Positions 51,087 through 63,200 of a stretch of 64,000 nt of DNA are shown one piece after another; the stretch's first letter is position 1; the number at the start of each line of letters is the position of its first letter. Made by a program: the position numbers and the translations under genes. The notes below the pieces were generated by a model, which searched no databases, had not been told where the DNA came from, and worked only from the letters and a program-made list of their open reading frames with translations. Origin of the DNA: an uncultured Saprospiraceae bacterium (GTDB lineage Bacteria > Bacteroidota > Bacteroidia > Chitinophagales > Saprospiraceae). Location: contig CALIAU010000017.1 of the NCBI GenBank assembly GCA_938045585.1, forward strand, positions 1 to 64,000, read 5' to 3'.

Positions 51087-52508
51087 TTATTTCTGTTTTT
51101 TTAGTGCATCTACTTCTTCTTGAAGCTTGATCACATAGAGGCTTAGTTCCTCTACCTTTTTAAGAAGAATTTTGTTCATCTCTCCTACGTCCATGCCGCC
51201 TTCTTCAGAAATTTCTTCAGCAGAAGGCACATCCGGTAGATGTTTATTTTCTTCAATAAAACTCTTAAGCTCAGAGAGCGGCATAAGATCATACTCTTTT
51301 TCAAACACGTAATCTGGCCAGTTTCCGTACAGTTGTACCCGTACTTCTTCTGTCATAATTTTTCCTCGAACAGCAAAGGCGTATCCTGCAGGAATTTCTT
51401 TCGTATTGATACCTATTTGGTTGGAGACAAAGTCTCCATAAATAAGTGGTACTTGTACACCTGCATTATCTATATATAATTTATTGGAGGTCTCTTCATT
51501 ATATCCTGCTCGGTAACCAAGGAATACATTTCCACTTCCCATATTTTGATATCCTGCTCCATCTCCTATCATTGTATTTTTAAATCCTGTAACATTATTG
51601 TGTGCAGCTCGAGCACCTAATAAGGTGTTTGAATATCCTTCTGTATTGCTCCTACCTGCGCTCGCCCCAAATATGGCATTATAGTTACCCGTAGTAGATT
51701 CTCTACCTGCTAAAAAACCAATGGCTGTATTATAGTGCGCTTCCGTTACCACACCTCCTGAATAGTAGCCGGCAAAGGTATTTCCTTTACCTGTTGTATT
51801 AAAATAACCTGAGTTTCCTCCTAAGAAGGTATTAAATTCCCCAGTGGTCAGATTCTTACCTGCTGCACTTCCTATTAGAACAGAATATCGTGCACTGGTA
51901 AGTTCAAATCCAGCATTTACTCCCATTGCTATATTATGATCTCCAGTTGTATTCCTGTACAAGCTATTTACCCCCACGCCAACATTAGATTTTCCAATGG
52001 TATTAAATCGTCCAGATGCGGAACCTACGAAGGTATTATTTGCACCATCGGTATTATTTCTACCTGATGAATTCCCGAGAAAGGTGTTTCCAGATGCTAG
52101 GTTATTGTAACCAGCAGCATAGCCAAAGAAGGCATTATTTGCACCTGCAACGCCTTGGTAACCAGATAAGGTCCCTGCATAGGTATTGTTATTCCCAGTT
52201 TCATTTCTGAATCCAGATAGGGTACCTGTGAAGTAATTATTTTTTCCTAGAGTATTAAATCGACCGGCATGCGTACCTAAAAAGACATTATACGTACCAT
52301 CTGTATTTGCCATACCTGCATGATGGCCTACAAAGGTGTTACGGTCAGAAGTGGCAGTGGTAACCTTTCCTGTATTTCTCCCAAGATAGGTAGCTTGATC
52401 GCCTTCCGTTCCAGCACCTTCACCATAGGAGGTAACTTGTGCAGTAATAGATTGATTAGTAAAAAGGAATGTGCATAGCACTGTTATGACAAAACAGAAC
52501 TGTTTCAT
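51087..52508 (-). CDS. Secreted 17-residue-repeat protein with tail-fibre-like C-terminus
   Basis: A signal peptide (CTFLFTNQSITAQ) is followed by about seventeen consecutive repeats of 16-18 residues (roughly residues 57-345). They have the consensus N-x-F-x-G-x-x-A/S-G-x-x-N-x-x-G, for example NTFLGNSSGRNNTDGAN. The pattern resembles the stacked head repeats of YadA-like adhesins and would form a left-handed beta-roll or trimeric prism. The C-terminal ~100 residues contain YDLMPLSELKSFIEENKHLP and a terminal coiled coil (ILLKKVEELSLYVIKLQEEV), as in Bacteroidota tail-fibre-like proteins, consistent with trimerisation. No T9SS domain is seen. It leads the DUF1800-DUF1501 operon. Confidence 0.8.
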   Translation of the reverse strand: MKQFCFVITVLCTFLFTNQSITAQVTSYGEGAGTEGDQATYLGRNTGKVTTATSDRNTFVGHHAGMANTDGTYNVFLGTHAGRFNTLGKNNYFTGTLSGFRNETGNNNTYAGTLSGYQGVAGANNAFFGYAAGYNNLASGNTFLGNSSGRNNTDGANNTFVGSASGRFNTIGKSNVGVGVNSLYRNTTGDHNIAMGVNAGFELTSARYSVLIGSAAGKNLTTGEFNTFLGGNSGYFNTTGKGNTFAGYYSGGVVTEAHYNTAIGFLAGRESTTGNYNAIFGASAGRSNTEGYSNTLLGARAAHNNVTGFKNTMIGDGAGYQNMGSGNVFLGYRAGYNEETSNKLYIDNAGVQVPLIYGDFVSNQIGINTKEIPAGYAFAVRGKIMTEEVRVQLYGNWPDYVFEKEYDLMPLSELKSFIEENKHLPDVPSAEEISEEGGMDVGEMNKILLKKVEELSLYVIKLQEEVDALKKQK

Positions 52509-53253
52509 TTTAAATGTTTTAGAGGTGAATAATTGACTTTGCTGAATGCAAGCACAGGTGTGCTAAGACATTATAATTTAAAATGTACAAAAAATAATCA
52601 GAGTAAGTAAAATAAATATTCAGTTTTCTTTTTTATTACGTAAGTAATATTTATTGCCCTGAAAGAAAAGTAGTGCATAGGATACTATTCTATCATTTTT
52701 CTTTACAACAAGTTTATTTTTTACTAACACTTTTACAAGACAGGCCTCAGTGTCAAAACTTAGAGCTGAAATGAATTTGACATTTCAAAGTTCTATGCGT
52801 TTAAAGCAAATGCCTTACAAGTAATAAATACCAACATACTATTCAAGATATAATTAGATCGTGACTAAAGATTCTATTACGTAGACAAAAATGGAAAGAA
52901 AGTGGATTAACTATTAAGCGGTCTTTTGTATTTGTAATAGTCTGGGAAGTAGTATTATTTCTTAGCTAATTTATTCGTATTCTTCAGACTCCAAATTTAT
53001 ATTATTACATCTAAGACTAAGTTTACCATCTTTTGTTTTAGCTCGATTATAGTGTTTACTAAACTGCATTCATAGTGTACTTAGGTTTAGGCCCTGATTA
53101 AATTCTCAGAGTGGATAAACTGAACATTCTAAATGTTAAATATTGAATTTAATACTTGAAATATGTAAAGTAGCTGACAATTTACTCCTAAAATAGCACC
53201 AATATATGGGTAACACATTCTTGAAAACTGTCTTATAAGTAATAAAGGATGTA
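52509..53253. other. 745-base gene-free region
   Basis: This is the longest gap in the window, very AT-rich. I see no open frame with protein-like composition, no repeat array and no strong hairpin apart from ATTAC/GTAAT near 52637. It separates divergent genes and must hold their promoters, but no convincing TAnnTTTG box was found. It could conceal a small RNA that cannot be recognised by eye. Confidence 0.5.
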
Positions 53254-54243
53254 ATGAGAATAAATCAAACAGGTCTACTAAGAACCTTAATCTTAGGCTT
53301 ATCGTTCGTGGTAATAAATCATGCTGCATTTAGTCAATGTATCATTTCAGTAGAATCGACAAATGGCTACACGGTGGAAATTGTCTTGGAACCCACAGGA
53401 ATCATAGCTCCGGATAATTGCCCATTCGGCTATAATTATAATATCGAATTTGACTATGATATTACGTTTACTGGCAGTAATATACCTTCTGGACTTTGGA
53501 CTCTCCAAGGCACTATGGATTGCTCTGAAACAAATGATGCGGGTATCTTCTTTCCGTTACCAAATGGTGGTGGTACCGGAACAGGAGCAACTATAGGAAA
53601 TCCTTATAATCCAAACACGGATTGTGCAACTGCTAGTGTAGAATCTCTAGGTTGTACGACTTTCAACCTTCAAATTCATGGACCTGGCATTCCTAATCAA
53701 GTCTTGACTTGTGAAGCATCTGCGGTTAGCTTACCTATAGAATTAAATTACTTTAGAGCGAAAGAATTAAATAAAGATGTTCTTATTGAATGGGAAACGG
53801 AAGTAGAAATAAATAATGACTACTTCCTACTGGAACATTCAGAAGACGGAATTGAATTTGAAACTATTCATATAGAAAAGGGTGCTGGGTATTCTTACGC
53901 GGCAATACAGTATACATATGCAGATAGACAGGCTACCACTGGTAAGAATTTTTATAGACTTACACAGGTAGATTTTAATGGGAATACAAGTTCAAGTGAC
54001 ATCCAACTTGTATCTCTCGAACGAAAAGACAAGATCTCTGCATATCCCAATCCTATTGTTGACATTGTAAGTGTGACAAATGTATCTGGTGAGATCATAA
54101 TATTGGATCAGCTAGGTGCAATTGTTTTACAAAAATCAATCGGTAATAACATTCAAAACATTGATTTAGACCTTGGCAATTTATCGAATGGAGTGTATTT
54201 TATACGGAGTAATAATGAAGTAATAAAACTGCTTAAGTTCTAG
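53254..54243 (+). CDS. Secreted protein with T9SS type A sorting domain
   Basis: The signal peptide ends at about AAFS-Q. An N-terminal ~150-residue Cys-containing beta-rich domain (paired cysteines at CPFGYNYN, MDCSE, CATASVESLGC and LTCEAS) is unlike known families. It is followed by the linker LPIELNYFRAKELNKDVLIEW and the fibronectin-like segment NDYFLLEHSEDGIEFE...YRLTQVDFNG, which very often precedes sorting domains. The final ~75 residues are a T9SS type A domain (ISAYPNPIVDIVSVTN to EVIKLLKF). A surface or secreted location is well supported; the function of the Cys-rich head is unknown. Confidence 0.85.
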   Translation: MRINQTGLLRTLILGLSFVVINHAAFSQCIISVESTNGYTVEIVLEPTGIIAPDNCPFGYNYNIEFDYDITFTGSNIPSGLWTLQGTMDCSETNDAGIFFPLPNGGGTGTGATIGNPYNPNTDCATASVESLGCTTFNLQIHGPGIPNQVLTCEASAVSLPIELNYFRAKELNKDVLIEWETEVEINNDYFLLEHSEDGIEFETIHIEKGAGYSYAAIQYTYADRQATTGKNFYRLTQVDFNGNTSSSDIQLVSLERKDKISAYPNPIVDIVSVTNVSGEIIILDQLGAIVLQKSIGNNIQNIDLDLGNLSNGVYFIRSNNEVIKLLKF

Positions 54244-54514
54244 TGTTTGACTAATTCATTCGAAAATAGTGTTTAATAATAGTGGTCTTTAATTCTTGCC
54301 ATTTCTAGCAAGTTACGAATGATTAAATGTAATACATACATAATCAGCAGCAAGTCTAGAGCAAAGCCAAAAACCAACAATTAGTCTGATGGCATTAGCT
54401 AAAGACAGGTTGATTTTACTACATGATTTTTAGTTGGCAGCTTGCTGGTTTACAATTCTTGAAAGTAGTTTTCAGGATTTGTTAGATTTTTTGCGTGCTT
54501 GTAAACATGTATGT
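54244..54514. other. 271-base gap between convergent genes
   Basis: The sequence is AT-rich without an open frame of note or a strong hairpin. I see no convincing terminator for either flanking gene. Confidence 0.4.
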
Positions 54515-55849
54515 TTAGTGATGACCATCATCTAGCTTCATTTCCATTTGCTCCTCACCTATCAATTTCTTTGCGAGTTTACCTACAGTCAGTCCTTGTA
54601 CAATAATGGAAAATATTACCACTGCATAGGTTATGGTAATTATAAGTTCTCTATTCATTTCTGGTGGTAAACTAAGAGCAAGTGCAATAGAGATACCTCC
54701 GCGTAGGCCACCCCAGGTCATTATAGTTGCTGTGTTTGGCACAAAGTCTAATTTTTTTCTGAAGAAGCGCACAGGCAAAATAAGAGAAAGATATCTGCAT
54801 AGTAAGACGAGCACAATACAAATGATACCTGCCATAACAAAATAGCTCTGAAAGTCTAAGACTAAAAGTTCTAGGCCTATTAAGACAAATAGAATTGCAT
54901 TTAATAATATATCCATCAGTTCCCAAAACTTATCTACGTACAATTCCGTCGTTTCTGACATAGCTGTACCCCTGACTGTATCATTTCCAACTATCAATCC
55001 TGCCACCACCATAGCAAGTGGAGCAGAAAGTCCAAGCGCATGTGCAAGTGCGTAACCACCCGTTACACAGGCAAGCGTTATGAGTACTTCAATATCATAA
55101 TCATCTATACTCTTCAGCATTTTGAAGGTTACCCAACCAATTAAAGCACCAAAGATTATCCCTCCTATTACTTCCTGTCCAAACAACATTGCTACATCTC
55201 CAAAACCTGTTCCTCCATGTCCATGATCCGTACCATGACCTGTTCCTCCTGTTGCTATGCTCATGATGGTTAAGAATACAACTACTCCTACCCCATCATT
55301 AAAGAGTGACTCACCTACAATTTTAGTTTCTAGTTTTTTAGGAACGCCAGCACTTTTTAGGATTCCTAATACTGCAATAGGGTCTGTAGGTGAAATCAGT
55401 GCACCAAATAATAAACAGTGAATAAATGCTATTTCTATTCCTAATAATTTGAACAGATAAAAACTTGCGCCACCGACTAAGAAAGTAGATGTAATAACTC
55501 CTAGCGTTGAGAACACTATGACTGGCCAACGTTGCACACGCAATTGGTCAAAATTCGTGTGCATTGCTCCTGCAAATAGTAAGTAGCCCAACATGACATC
55601 TAATACAACATGTCTAAAGTCTATGGACCCAATTATGCGTTCTGCAAAATCATACAGGCTTGGGTTGACCAAGCTTGAACCTAGGAGTACTACTGTAAAT
55701 AGAATTGCGACTACCATCAGCCCTATGGTAGTGGGCAGTTTTAGCCATTTTATATTGATATATCCAAAAAGTGCAGATAGGGTAATTATTATTGCAGATA
55801 TATTAAAGAGGTCCAATTTAAGTATGGGAAATAGGCTGATTAAGTCCAT
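54515..55849 (-). CDS. CPA1-family Na+/H+ antiporter (NhaP-like)
   Basis: A polytopic inner-membrane exchanger with about 12 helices, which exports Na+ or K+ in exchange for protons. Family motifs are FGALISPTDPIAVLGIL, GESLFNDGVGVVVFL (the ND pair of CPA1 transport sites) and TWGGLRGGISIALALSLP. The regulatory cytosolic domain seen in some members is absent; the tail ends MKLDDGHH. An unusual His/Gly-rich loop, TGGTGHGTDHGHGGTGFGD, lies between helices and could bind metal or act as a pH sensor. Length (444) is normal. Confidence 0.93.
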   Translation of the reverse strand: MDLISLFPILKLDLFNISAIIITLSALFGYINIKWLKLPTTIGLMVVAILFTVVLLGSSLVNPSLYDFAERIIGSIDFRHVVLDVMLGYLLFAGAMHTNFDQLRVQRWPVIVFSTLGVITSTFLVGGASFYLFKLLGIEIAFIHCLLFGALISPTDPIAVLGILKSAGVPKKLETKIVGESLFNDGVGVVVFLTIMSIATGGTGHGTDHGHGGTGFGDVAMLFGQEVIGGIIFGALIGWVTFKMLKSIDDYDIEVLITLACVTGGYALAHALGLSAPLAMVVAGLIVGNDTVRGTAMSETTELYVDKFWELMDILLNAILFVLIGLELLVLDFQSYFVMAGIICIVLVLLCRYLSLILPVRFFRKKLDFVPNTATIMTWGGLRGGISIALALSLPPEMNRELIITITYAVVIFSIIVQGLTVGKLAKKLIGEEQMEMKLDDGHH

Positions 55850-56167
55850 GGTTGTGTTTCGTTTGCTTAAATGTAGTATTAATTATGGAAAGACGAAGTG
55901 ATGAAGCGATTGAGTGAGGGGGCAATTGCCCGACAAAGAGAAAGAGTGCAGGCATGGGACGAAGAGGAGATGAAGAGAGTGACTAACTGTTAGCAATAAT
56001 TCAATATCTAGTTCTTAGGACTCGTTTTTCTGATACGAGCTTTCTACGCATTGCATGATCTAAGAGGATCAGGATCACCAAGTCAATTTCATAATTACTT
56101 TCCATAAAATTACAACTAGTTCCAAATTGTATTAATTTAGCTTGCATAGCTTTAAAATTTGTTATGT
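55850..56167. other. 318-base divergent intergenic region
   Basis: It contains the perfect 12-bp palindrome GGGCAATTGCCC (55920-55931) in a purine-rich stretch that resembles DNA at about 39287-39318. No gene or clear promoter is seen. Confidence 0.45.
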
Positions 56168-56854
56168 ATGCATAGCTCTAAGGGTTCTAAAATATATTTT
56201 AAAAATGGATGTAGTTTTTTAAAGTACCTGTTCTTCTTGGGCTGGTGTTCTTTAGGAACTGTAGGAGCACAGTCTATGCAAGACTCCATTCCTCAGGCAG
56301 ATAAAAACTTGACAACTCTAGGTTTTTCTGTTTTAAATTCTGCTCTGGGTATAGATCCGTTTGTATCTACTGAGTTATTTAGTCCTGATAAATTGACCTT
56401 GGCAAATCAAGTGTTTATTGAGCAAGAATTTTTTAATGGTTTTGGAATCATGTTAGATGCCTTATACTTTACTGAAAAAGCAATTATAACTACAAGTAAT
56501 TTTGATGAGGTTCGGCGTTTTAGTGGATTTCAGTTTGAGCTTGCACTTACAAAGAACATATTTAGAGTCGATAAGTTTCTAGCTCAAATAGAAGTGGGGT
56601 ACAATTTTGCGCCTCAGAAATATGAGATTTTACAAGTACCAAACAATGGTGATCCTGAGTCTCTCATTGAAGAGATCGATTATGACATAAATGGCTTCAA
56701 ATTTTCTTCTCGATTTGAATACGAACTAAATACTCTTTTTAGTGTGTTTCTTAAATCTAGCTTGAATCAATATACGGCTAATTATGAAGGCCGAGAAAAC
56801 TCTTTCACAAAGTTCTTTCCCTTAGATGCATTTGGGATATGTAGAAGTTTTTAG
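56168..56854 (+). CDS. Putative outer-membrane protein, 228 aa
   Basis: I choose the ATG at 56168; an in-frame TTG three codons upstream is possible. A signal sequence with a basic start and hydrophobic core (FLKYLFFLGWCSLGTVGAQS) leads into a ~190-residue mature part with alternating strand pattern (LTLANQVFIEQEFFNGFGIML, FLAQIEVGYNF, FSSRFEYELNTLFSVFLKSS). It ends in Phe. This is consistent with a small beta-barrel of the OmpW/OmpA-barrel size, but no family signature was recognised. It is alone on the plus strand between the antiporter and the giant gene. Confidence 0.55.
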   Translation: MHSSKGSKIYFKNGCSFLKYLFFLGWCSLGTVGAQSMQDSIPQADKNLTTLGFSVLNSALGIDPFVSTELFSPDKLTLANQVFIEQEFFNGFGIMLDALYFTEKAIITTSNFDEVRRFSGFQFELALTKNIFRVDKFLAQIEVGYNFAPQKYEILQVPNNGDPESLIEEIDYDINGFKFSSRFEYELNTLFSVFLKSSLNQYTANYEGRENSFTKFFPLDAFGICRSF

Positions 56855-57252
56855 TTTGTGCTGTTGGTAAAAGGGGTTACGCTGCGCTGGTTTCATGGTT
56901 TTTCGCCCTTGCGGGCTGGGTTTATGCACTGTATACTGGTTTGGATGTTTGGAGTGAGGTGTAATTTTCCAAGAGTTAGGTTTACGTTATTTTTAAGTTT
57001 TCTTGATTCGTTTTTTCATTGAAAGTTTCGTTAGGTTAAACAACTACAAAAGAATCTTTCCCAAGCTAAACACCGAGATAGGGATAGAAGTGGGTTGCGC
57101 GCAACGCAGTGAGCACATATGAACGGATAGCCCGGCCCGGAACCCTCGCCAGAGGGTGCAGGGATCTCCCTAATTCTTCATCTATATAAAAAGAAAAAGG
57201 CCACCTAAATAGGTAGCCTTTTCTTCAATTGAGACAGTATCTCTTTACTGTA
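56855..57252. other. 398-base gap with GC-rich palindromes between convergent genes
   Basis: A diverged copy of the GGTTTC/GGGC-hairpin repeat is at 56881-56916 (GCCC-TTGC-GGGC at 56905-56916). Further on are the palindrome GTTGCGCGCAAC (57094-57105) and the hairpin ACCCTC/GAGGGT (57142-57147/57152-57157). The right end holds the terminator of the giant gene. No gene was found. Confidence 0.5.
57198..57219 (-). terminator. Intrinsic terminator of the giant surface-protein gene
   Basis: The arms AGGCCACCT (57198-57206) and AGGTAGCCT (57211-57219) pair with one mismatch around AAAT. On the minus strand the hairpin is followed by TTTTTCTTTTT. Confidence 0.8.
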
Positions 57253-60200
57253 TTATCTTGCGTAGATCATCTTGAACACTTCTACTGGATGATCTTTGTA
57301 ACGTATCTCGTATATGTACACGCCGCCTGAAAGGAACATTTTTCCATTGAGCTCAATTACGTTTTCACCGTAGGTCAACTCGTGCGTCTGTGTACTAATC
57401 TTCTGACCGAGTGCATCCATAATTTTCATCTCCACTAATCCATCTTCTGGCATATCTACCCGTATCGAAGTGGTGTTGATAAATGGATTCGGTGTATTCT
57501 GATGTACTTCAAAAGTGAGTACTTCTCTTTCTGTTATGTCTAACTCTATCAGTTCTTCTGTCAGCGTAGTGCCATCTGCATAGTAAGATACGACTGGTGT
57601 GTTCTCCCCTGCTATGGCTATACTTTCTTTCACTGAGTAAGCTCCCTTCGCCTGTACTCTTACTGATACTTTGGTATCTGTACTCAGGCCTTTGTTGTAT
57701 GGGTCTGTCCATGCAAAGGTGAGTATACCTTCTTCTTGTAAATGCTCAGGTCCAAAGTGTGTCTCGCCCATTTCCATGCTTGTTCCATCTACGGATAGTA
57801 TCTCTACTTTCTCTGGATCAAGTACAAGGGCTCCCTGGAATGCTACTATTTCTCTATCATCATGGATGTAGAAATCAAGTACATATTCTTCACCTGCTTG
57901 CATGTTCATGTCTTCTATGCTAATCGTTAAGGCATCTTTTCCTCTTACATCACTCAGCTCTTCGCCTGTCAAATTCGATGGATCATTAGAGCCATTTACG
58001 TCTCCTACTTTTACTCCAATGAAATCTTGTGCGTTCTCATTCATTACCAGTGGCTCTATCATGCTCACTTCTTCAAATGGCCATGGGTTTTCTGCATTTG
58101 TAAACACAAAGTCTTTGTTTACAAATCTCCAACTCGTATTGTCTGGGAACTCAGCGTAATGACCTAGTATAAGTTTTCTCAACTCAACTATATCAATTCC
58201 TGTTAGGCTCTCACTGTTGTTAATATCACCTGCTATAATCTTGTACGGCGAATCTATGATATCTAAACCAAGAATGTGACGTTGCATCAATAATACATCT
58301 AGGGTTGTTACACCATTTAATGGATTATCGTTTCTTGTTGGTGTCACTGAGTAATCAAAACTTACTGGCATCTGTGCATTGTAGTCATACTCTCCTGACT
58401 CATCTGTATCTGCTGTATAGATTTCTCCGATACCCATATTCTCCACAGTCACTTGTACATTGTTTACACCTAAGGCATCTTCTGTCTCTACTCGCCCTTC
58501 TATTGTTGCCATCGCATTTGTATCATCTGTACATACATCATTATTGTCTCCTAAGACCATCGTTGTTGTACAGAATGCTCCATTTCCGTGTGAATCAAAC
58601 ACCCATACATCTAACTCTATGGATGCTGCTATACCATTCGGTATGTCATCACAGTCAAAGGTCATATTAGGTGTATTGCCATCTTCTGTGAATGAGAAGC
58701 TAAGTTGCGACTGATCGTCACAGTTATCTTCTGCACCTAGATTAAAGTCAGATGCCCATATTTCTACCTCACCATTAGATCCTAGTGATGTCGATATCTC
58801 TTGGCAGTATGAAACAGGTGGCGTACCATCGAATATATGGTAGTCCTGGGTACAGGTCGAGCTGTTTCCACAACCGTCTGTTACTACCCACTGCACTTCT
58901 ACATATCCTACAGATACATTTGTCACGGTAATTTCTGGATTACTTCCTTCAATTTCACCTGACAAATCTACTGTACCATTCTTGCCTATATCTATCTGAT
59001 AGAACCATGTTAATTCAGGTCCAAATCCACAATTATTGTCAGTTGCAGAGTTACTCACTACAAGTTCCGCTAGGATACAATCACTGTTCAGTCCTCCCTG
59101 TTCGATAGTCTGACATGAACCTATCTGTGGTCCTTCTGAATCTGTAATCTTAATTTCCTGGACATCAGTCCAAATTCCACCTGAGTTAGGGTCATCTGAA
59201 TCGTACTGACACCAGTCTATTACTGTCCACTGATTTAAGACTTTGTAACATGCGTCTGAATCAAAGTAGAATGTATCTGACTCTACATGTACTCCTACCA
59301 TACTACAGGTACTGTTTGTGAAAATAGGTTCGTCATCTGGTATACTAGATAAACAGTCCCCTTCATAATCTGCTGGGAAGGTAATATCGTCTAAGGTAAA
59401 TGGATCAAAGGCTACCACTGTTATTACTTGCGTACAAGTTTCTGCTTCTCCTACTATTGTCCATTCTCTATAGATAACTCCGTTTCCACATTCATTAAAT
59501 TCACTCAGGTCATCTTCATATTCTGCATCTGCTGTATTACATACTGTGCCTATGGCAGGTGCTCCTGTTATAAAGAGATTTGTGAAATCCTGATCACAAG
59601 TTATTGTCACATCTGCTGGACATCCTAGCTGTGGAGTGAACTTGTCTTCCACAGTTACCTCTACCCAACATTCTGAATAGTTATCTCCTACAGTTCCGAA
59701 TACACCATTCATATCTGCATCATCCCATACTGCCATACCTACCATTACTGGTGTACCTATATCTTCGCAACAGAAGTGGATAGACTCACCTGGTTCTGTA
59801 TCTTCTGGGAAGCCACATGGAGTATCTTCTCTGAAAATACGTCTTTGGATATCTGTACATGCATCGTATGATCCTGCGTCAACAGATTCTGCGAACATAG
59901 TTCCTAGTCCAGTAGAACTTAGAGATAATACTATATTGCCTACGCACACTACATTTGGTGCAACGAGATCTCTTACAGTAATTGTAAAGCTTGCACTTGC
60001 ACGGTTATGACACTGATCATTTGCCGTGATAGTGACGAGGTGCTCACCTTTTTCAAGGTTAAGCAACATATATGTACCATTTGCTAACTGCGTTACAGAA
60101 CCACCTTCTACTTTAATATTTTCTATTTCTGCTATTCCACAGGCATCTGTAATTGTTGGCAAGACTGCGCTCAAATTAAAGTCAGCTGAACATGACCAAT

Positions 60201-63200
60201 AATCCGTTGAGATAACTTGATCTGGAATCACGTCTCCAAATACTGGTACCTGCGAATCATTTACTTTGATAGCTTGAATGTGTCTTAATGGATTCACATC
60301 ATTTTCTATCTCCATACATTCGTCTCTAACAATCCAGTTACGTAATATCTCGTAAGCACCTGGACAGTTTGCATCAATCAGATACTCATCCCAGTAACCT
60401 ACGTTTATTTCACAGTAGTGGTCACCGATGATAGGATTTCCATCTATGGTAGGCCATCCTGTATTGACTGGTTCTACAAGTGTAGAGTCTTCTTCTATAT
60501 CTGTACAATCATAGGCATCATCCAGTACAAAATTCTCTGGCCATGCCACCTGATCAAAGTCAAATGGTAGTACAGTAATTACCTGCTCACACTCTACCAC
60601 ATTTCCATCTTCGTCCTCTACCTTCCAAGTTCTATTTATAATAGCTCTTGGATCATCGCAGATACCTGAACTCAATACCTCATCATGATAATGTATTGAA
60701 ATATTAGGTTCACATGAGGTTACGATTGGTTCTCCTGTTATCGAAGGATCCTCTGTTTGATTACACATCAGTGTGATATCCGCCGGACACTCAACTGCAG
60801 GAATCAATTTCTCCTCAATGTTTATAATACCCCAACAACAATTCACTCCATCGCTACAGTCTTCACATATAGATACCGTAAAGCTCATGCCCACATGACT
60901 CAGGTCTAAGACATTTGTTCCATCTTCATTTGTTCCTACCACATTTCCTGCTTCATCCGTAATGGTAACACAGTAGTCATCATAACAACCGTAGTTATCA
61001 CCCTCTAGTATCATATCTGCTGTAATGGTTGCCGTACAATCTGGTCCTAGGGACACATTGACTTCTCCGTTACATACTAGCGTATTATCAGTAGGTACAA
61101 ATTCAATTACCGTCACGTCAAATGAACATGTATCAGAATTTCCTGCTGCATCAAATACAACCACCTCTACCTCTGTTACTCCTATTGGGAAGTCAAAGCC
61201 TGCTGGTGGGGTATACTGAACACTATCGATTGCACAATTATCCGTTGCATCTAGTGGTGGATAAGGATACGGTGTATCACATTCTCCTGGTCCTAAATTA
61301 ATAGTCACATCTACGCAGGTCAGTGGTCCAATTACAGGTGGTTCATTGTCTTCCACAGTAACATCAAAGCTACATGTAGATACATTTCCTGCTGCATCCG
61401 TTATTGTGTACGTTACAGTTGTCGTTCCTACTCCAAAGATTAGCGTTTCTTCTGTTCCTTGGATAATCACTGGTAAGGACTTTGTCTCTGTATTTAACTC
61501 TCCTGTAAGCGGACTTATAGGTAGTGGTGTATCTCCTGTTACTGTATATTCTACCTCAATTTCTCCCTCACAACAATTATCACCTACTCTTGGATGCATC
61601 CATGTAAATTCGGCTGCACATTCACCAGGATCATTTGTTAAGATGGTATCTGTCTGTGAATATGGTGCTAGTTCTGAAACCTGTAGTTCCCAACCAGCTA
61701 ATACGCCCATATCAGTACCAGAAGTAAATATTTCTAGAGTCCAATCTCCAATGGATTCTTCACCAAAGAAATTCTTAAGTGGTTCTATTGGTTGAAATTC
61801 TCCTCCTGCTCCAAGTGGTCCACAGGTAATTGCGGATAGAGCATTTGCTGCATCGTCATCTAAACTAATGTCATAGTCTGCTGTACCTGCACAGATATTG
61901 TTAAATAAGATTACCTCTGTACCTGATGGACTAACTAGTGTAAAGTTTAACTCACCCATGTCAGGGTAGGTACCATTCAGTCCAACTACGTTTACATCTC
62001 CTACTAAGAAATTTGTAGGTATATTCACTACAGACATGTTACAGCCTCCGCTCTGTATTGGTAGAGGCGATACTGCTGGCATTAATGCTGTGGTATCATA
62101 CTCTGCACAATACGGTGCTTCTGTATCTAGTACAGTAACTGTGAAACTACAGTTAGCACTACTAGGCGCCTCGCTCTGTAAGCTGGTCGTTGTACCGTTA
62201 TCTGCTAAGATATCTAGTCCATCATTTAGGATTCCAAAGCTAGCTGCGTCACAGTCTGTTGCCATAAACCAATCATCTGCACTATCTGTATCGCAGACAC
62301 TTGATCTCAGTATATCATCTCCGAATATAGATCCAGACCAGGCAAAGCCTGTAGGAATATACCCATTGATTGCTACTGCATCAATAAAGTTATTCATAAA
62401 GCCTATGTAGTAGCCCGCTGAGGTTCCTGCAGGAATATTTGTAAACAACTGTGTATAGACACCTCCTACTGGAATTGTCGTAATATCGTCTACTATATAT
62501 TCTTCAGGGGTATCTCCTTCCCTTCCGATGACTAGACAACTAATGTCATAGCTCGCAGGTCCAAAGTTTGTAATCTCAACTCCTGACATTACACCATCTT
62601 GAACAATTTCTGTAATCAACAAAATAGGTTGATCATAGATAGTGTAGTTCACTGTATTACTACCAACAGGGAACTTTGTTCCACTGGCATCTTCTACTCC
62701 ACAGAAAATGACATCTCCAAATTCATCTTCAATCGTATACACGACTGCAAGATTATCTGGACAATTATCTTCAATACCATCTGCTGGTGGTGCTATGTCG
62801 TTCACCACTGCTCCACACATATTTGGATCGTTCTCTGCTTCTACATCCTCTGGACACGCTATGGTCGGTGGAGTATGGAAATCATTTACTATTATTTTAA
62901 TTTCACAGGTATCAGATACATTTCCAAACATATCTATCGCTACCCATTTCAATATCGTCGTACCCACTGGGAATAAACTTCCAGTATTTAATCCTGTCAT
63001 GTCTACCTGTAAAATTGTGTCTAAGCCACACTCTGCTTCTGCCAATGGTGGAGAGAAGTTTGCAAAGGCAGTACACCAACCTTCTGGTGCATCTATAATT
63101 ACTGGTGGTCTAGGGCAATTGGTAAACATTGGCACCTCACACTCTAATTGGAATACTGTAGGATCATTATTATTTGTAGGATCTCCATCGCCATCAGGAT

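Noticed and set aside
52509-53253. Hidden tRNA or structured RNA in the 745-base gap
   Set aside because: No TTCRANNC-type T-arm or strong clover-leaf pairing was seen; only one weak short palindrome.
58305-58670. Plus-strand frames opposite the giant gene
   Set aside because: They are long only because the minus-strand gene is biased in codon use. Their compositions (Leu/His/Ser runs) are not protein-like.
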